From Sphingopyxis sp. USTB-05 (GTDB lineage Bacteria; Pseudomonadota; Alphaproteobacteria; Sphingomonadales; Sphingomonadaceae), in NCBI RefSeq assembly GCF_023822045.1, contig NZ_CP084712.1, positions 4,399,001 to 4,463,000 on the forward strand: DNA of 64,000 nt, written 5' to 3'. Below the pieces are notes generated by a model. It searched no databases, had not been told where the DNA came from, and saw nothing but the letters and a program-made list of their open reading frames with translations. A program made the position numbers and the translations under genes. Below, piece after piece: positions 62,416 through 64,000 of the stretch; within the stretch, counting starts at the first letter, position 1, and each line of letters begins with the position of its first letter.

Positions 62416-64000
62416 ATGATCGCAGGGGGCAATCTTCTGGCGCACATGTGCGGCCGGCTCGGGCTGGGTTTCGTCCTGCTCGCGCTTGCGTTGTGGGGTC
62501 CGCCGGCAGCCGCCGCGATACTCGACGTCGACCGCGACCTTTGTCACGCGCAAAGCGAACTCGCCACGCCCGACCGCGGGCTCGCCGCGCTTCGCTTTTC
62601 GTGCAGCGGAGCGCCCACGGGATATCAGCAGGAAAGCCTGTGGCTTCGCGCTCCGCTCGAAGGCGGCGGCGCGCGGCGCGGCGATGTCGCGCTGATGGTC
62701 CACCAGTCGCGCTTCGACCGGCTCGCCGTAGCCTTTTCCTACGCCGACGGCGCGACGCGCTGGCAGCAAGTGCGGGCGGGCGACTATGGCTCCTATTGGC
62801 GTGCGGGCGGGCAGATATTGTTCGAAGCGCCCGAACGCGGCGCTGCGTTGACCGCGGTGACCATGCGCTTCGACCGCCTGTCGGGCCATCAATTCCTCCA
62901 CGCGCGGACCGTATCGAAGGCCGAGGCGGGGATGCAGTCGGCGGGCATGGCGGCCGCGGTCGGCGCCGCGCTGACGCTGCTGCTTGTGAGCTGCATTTAC
63001 AGCCTCTCGCTCGCCTTTGCCGTGCGCCGGCAATATCTGGCATGGCAGGCGGCCTGGGCAGGGACGATGCTGCTCTGGGGTACGCTCTGGTCGCAAATCC
63101 ATCTGGCGCTGGTGCCGGGCTTGGCCGGGACGGTGACGACGCAGATCTGCACCTTTCTTTCCTGCCTCGCCATTGCGCTCGCGACGATCAGCGCGGCGAC
63201 CTCGGTCGATCGCGGCAGTGCGCCGAAAGCGCTCCGGACCGCGGCGCTCATCTGCGGTTTGGGTGTCGGGCTGGCGGGGATTCCGCTGGCGATGATCCGC
63301 GGCGAGAGCCTGGGTTCGCTCGCCGATATCCTGGGACTCGTGATTATCGCCGACCTTCTGGCGGTGACGATCTATGTCGGCTGGGCATGGCGGCGCGGTT
63401 CGGTCGAGGCGCGCGACTTTCTCGCGGCGTGGGGGCTGCCGATGGCGGTGCTCGCGATCATCCACGTCGTCGACGTCGAAGACGGGTTCTGGGGTGGCGG
63501 ATCGAAGCTGCTGGTCCTTGCCGCCGCGACTTGGCAAGCGCTGTGGCTGGCCGCTGCGGCGACGCGCCGGCTTGGGCATCTCCGCATCGAACGCGACCAT
63601 GCGCGCAGCGCCGAGGCGCAGGCGCAACAACTCGCGCGCCGCGACCCGCTCACCGGACTGCCCAACCGCCGCGGCTTCGTCGAGAGCGTGACGCCGCTGC
63701 TCGAACGCGCGCGGGCGGACAATCTGCCCGCCGCCCTGTTGCTGGTCGACATCGATCGCTTCAAGTCGATCAATGACATCTACGGCCATGACGCAGGCGA
63801 TGTCGTGCTGTGCGGCATCGCGCGGCGGATCGAGCGCTGGGAAGGGGCGATGTGTACCGTCGCTCGGCTGGGCGGCGAGGAATTCGGCCTGCTGACGATC
63901 GGGATGGAAGGCATCATTCTCGGCCGTTTCGCCGAGAGTATTCGGCGCGGGATCGCGGCGTGCGATCATAGCGAGACGGTCGGCGACCGGCTGGTAACCG
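62416..64000 (+). CDS. Membrane-bound diguanylate cyclase (7TM-DISM-like plus GGDEF), cut by window edge
   Basis: An ATG frame open through the right edge (528 codons visible). A signal peptide (GLGFVLLALALWGPPAAAA) leads a periplasmic domain to about residue 170, then roughly seven membrane helices (about 175-385; AAVGAALTLLLVSCIYSLSL first), and a GGDEF domain from about 405 (RRDPLTGLPNRRGF, LLVDIDRFKSINDIYGHDAGD, RLGGEEFG near 483). The layout resembles 7TMR-DISM receptors. No RxxD inhibitory site is present five residues before GGEEF. The C-terminus is missing. Confidence 0.88.
   Translation, partial: MIAGGNLLAHMCGRLGLGFVLLALALWGPPAAAAILDVDRDLCHAQSELATPDRGLAALRFSCSGAPTGYQQESLWLRAPLEGGGARRGDVALMVHQSRFDRLAVAFSYADGATRWQQVRAGDYGSYWRAGGQILFEAPERGAALTAVTMRFDRLSGHQFLHARTVSKAEAGMQSAGMAAAVGAALTLLLVSCIYSLSLAFAVRRQYLAWQAAWAGTMLLWGTLWSQIHLALVPGLAGTVTTQICTFLSCLAIALATISAATSVDRGSAPKALRTAALICGLGVGLAGIPLAMIRGESLGSLADILGLVIIADLLAVTIYVGWAWRRGSVEARDFLAAWGLPMAVLAIIHVVDVEDGFWGGGSKLLVLAAATWQALWLAAAATRRLGHLRIERDHARSAEAQAQQLARRDPLTGLPNRRGFVESVTPLLERARADNLPAALLLVDIDRFKSINDIYGHDAGDVVLCGIARRIERWEGAMCTVARLGGEEFGLLTIGMEGIILGRFAESIRRGIAACDHSETVGDRLVT

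Noticed and set aside
62350-63969. Open frame of 539 codons on the minus strand at the right end
   Set aside because: The + strand frame from 62416 encodes a signal peptide, membrane helices and GGDEF motifs in register, so the minus frame is a shadow.

Overview
The window is a dense, GC-rich piece of an alphaproteobacterial chromosome. Gene content points to Sphingomonadales, most like Sphingopyxis: a large TonB-dependent receptor, DUF4402 proteins, a Tim44-like protein beside secB, the rpmH-rnpA-yidD-yidC-engB block, and abundant short paired-hairpin repeats in intergenic DNA. The genus is inferred from gene style; no rRNA is present to fix it. I see no insertion sequence, prophage, integrase or CRISPR array. 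One tRNA, tRNA-Gln(CTG), lies at 36733-36806.

Layout. 1-8.8 kb (+): end of the LPS-export genes lptC and lptA, an Atm1-type ABC exporter, an MHYT-GGDEF-EAL protein, the YbaL-type cation/proton antiporter and RecQ. 8.8-14.5 kb: an acetyltransferase, a three-gene coupled set (TIGR01244 phosphatase-like, membrane-anchored unknown, sterol-desaturase-like hydroxylase), a GMC oxidoreductase, and a divergent HxlR-like regulator / VOC pair. 14.6-19.3 kb (-): TonB-dependent receptor, then glnK-amt behind a consensus sigma-54 promoter. 19.4-25 kb (-): a phosphatase, DUF924, a pyridoxamine-oxidase-like protein, DUF2007, two exported unknowns and TldD. 25-31 kb: two DUF4402 proteins flanking a zinc-finger protein, an ABC ATPase without permease, NadB plus an AAA ATPase. 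31-37 kb: acyl-CoA dehydrogenase / M20 hydrolase / GlsB operon, an M19 dipeptidase, and a ferredoxin reductase coupled to DoxX. 37-46 kb: DUF4136 lipoprotein, secB-murJ-trpS facing Tim44-like-mltA-smr, dapE and a cupin. 46-50.4 kb (-): rpmH, rnpA, yidD, yidC, engB and a glutathione transferase.

The least ordinary part is 51.8-60.4 kb: about fourteen tightly packed minus-strand genes, nearly all small detoxification-type proteins (four VOC-family proteins, three glutathione transferases, GFA, DUF899, a double DUF1428, DoxX, DUF4287), headed by a TetR repressor with a near-perfect palindromic operator at its own start. I read it as one inducible operon for electrophile or xenobiotic stress; the inducer is unknown. 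The window closes with comM, a DUF1905 gene and a diguanylate cyclase cut by the right edge.

Regulatory signals include the sigma-54 promoter of glnK-amt, a hairpin pairing the ribosome-binding region of ybaL, the TetR operator, an inverted repeat between the HxlR-like gene and its neighbour, several intrinsic terminators and at least four families of intergenic repeats.
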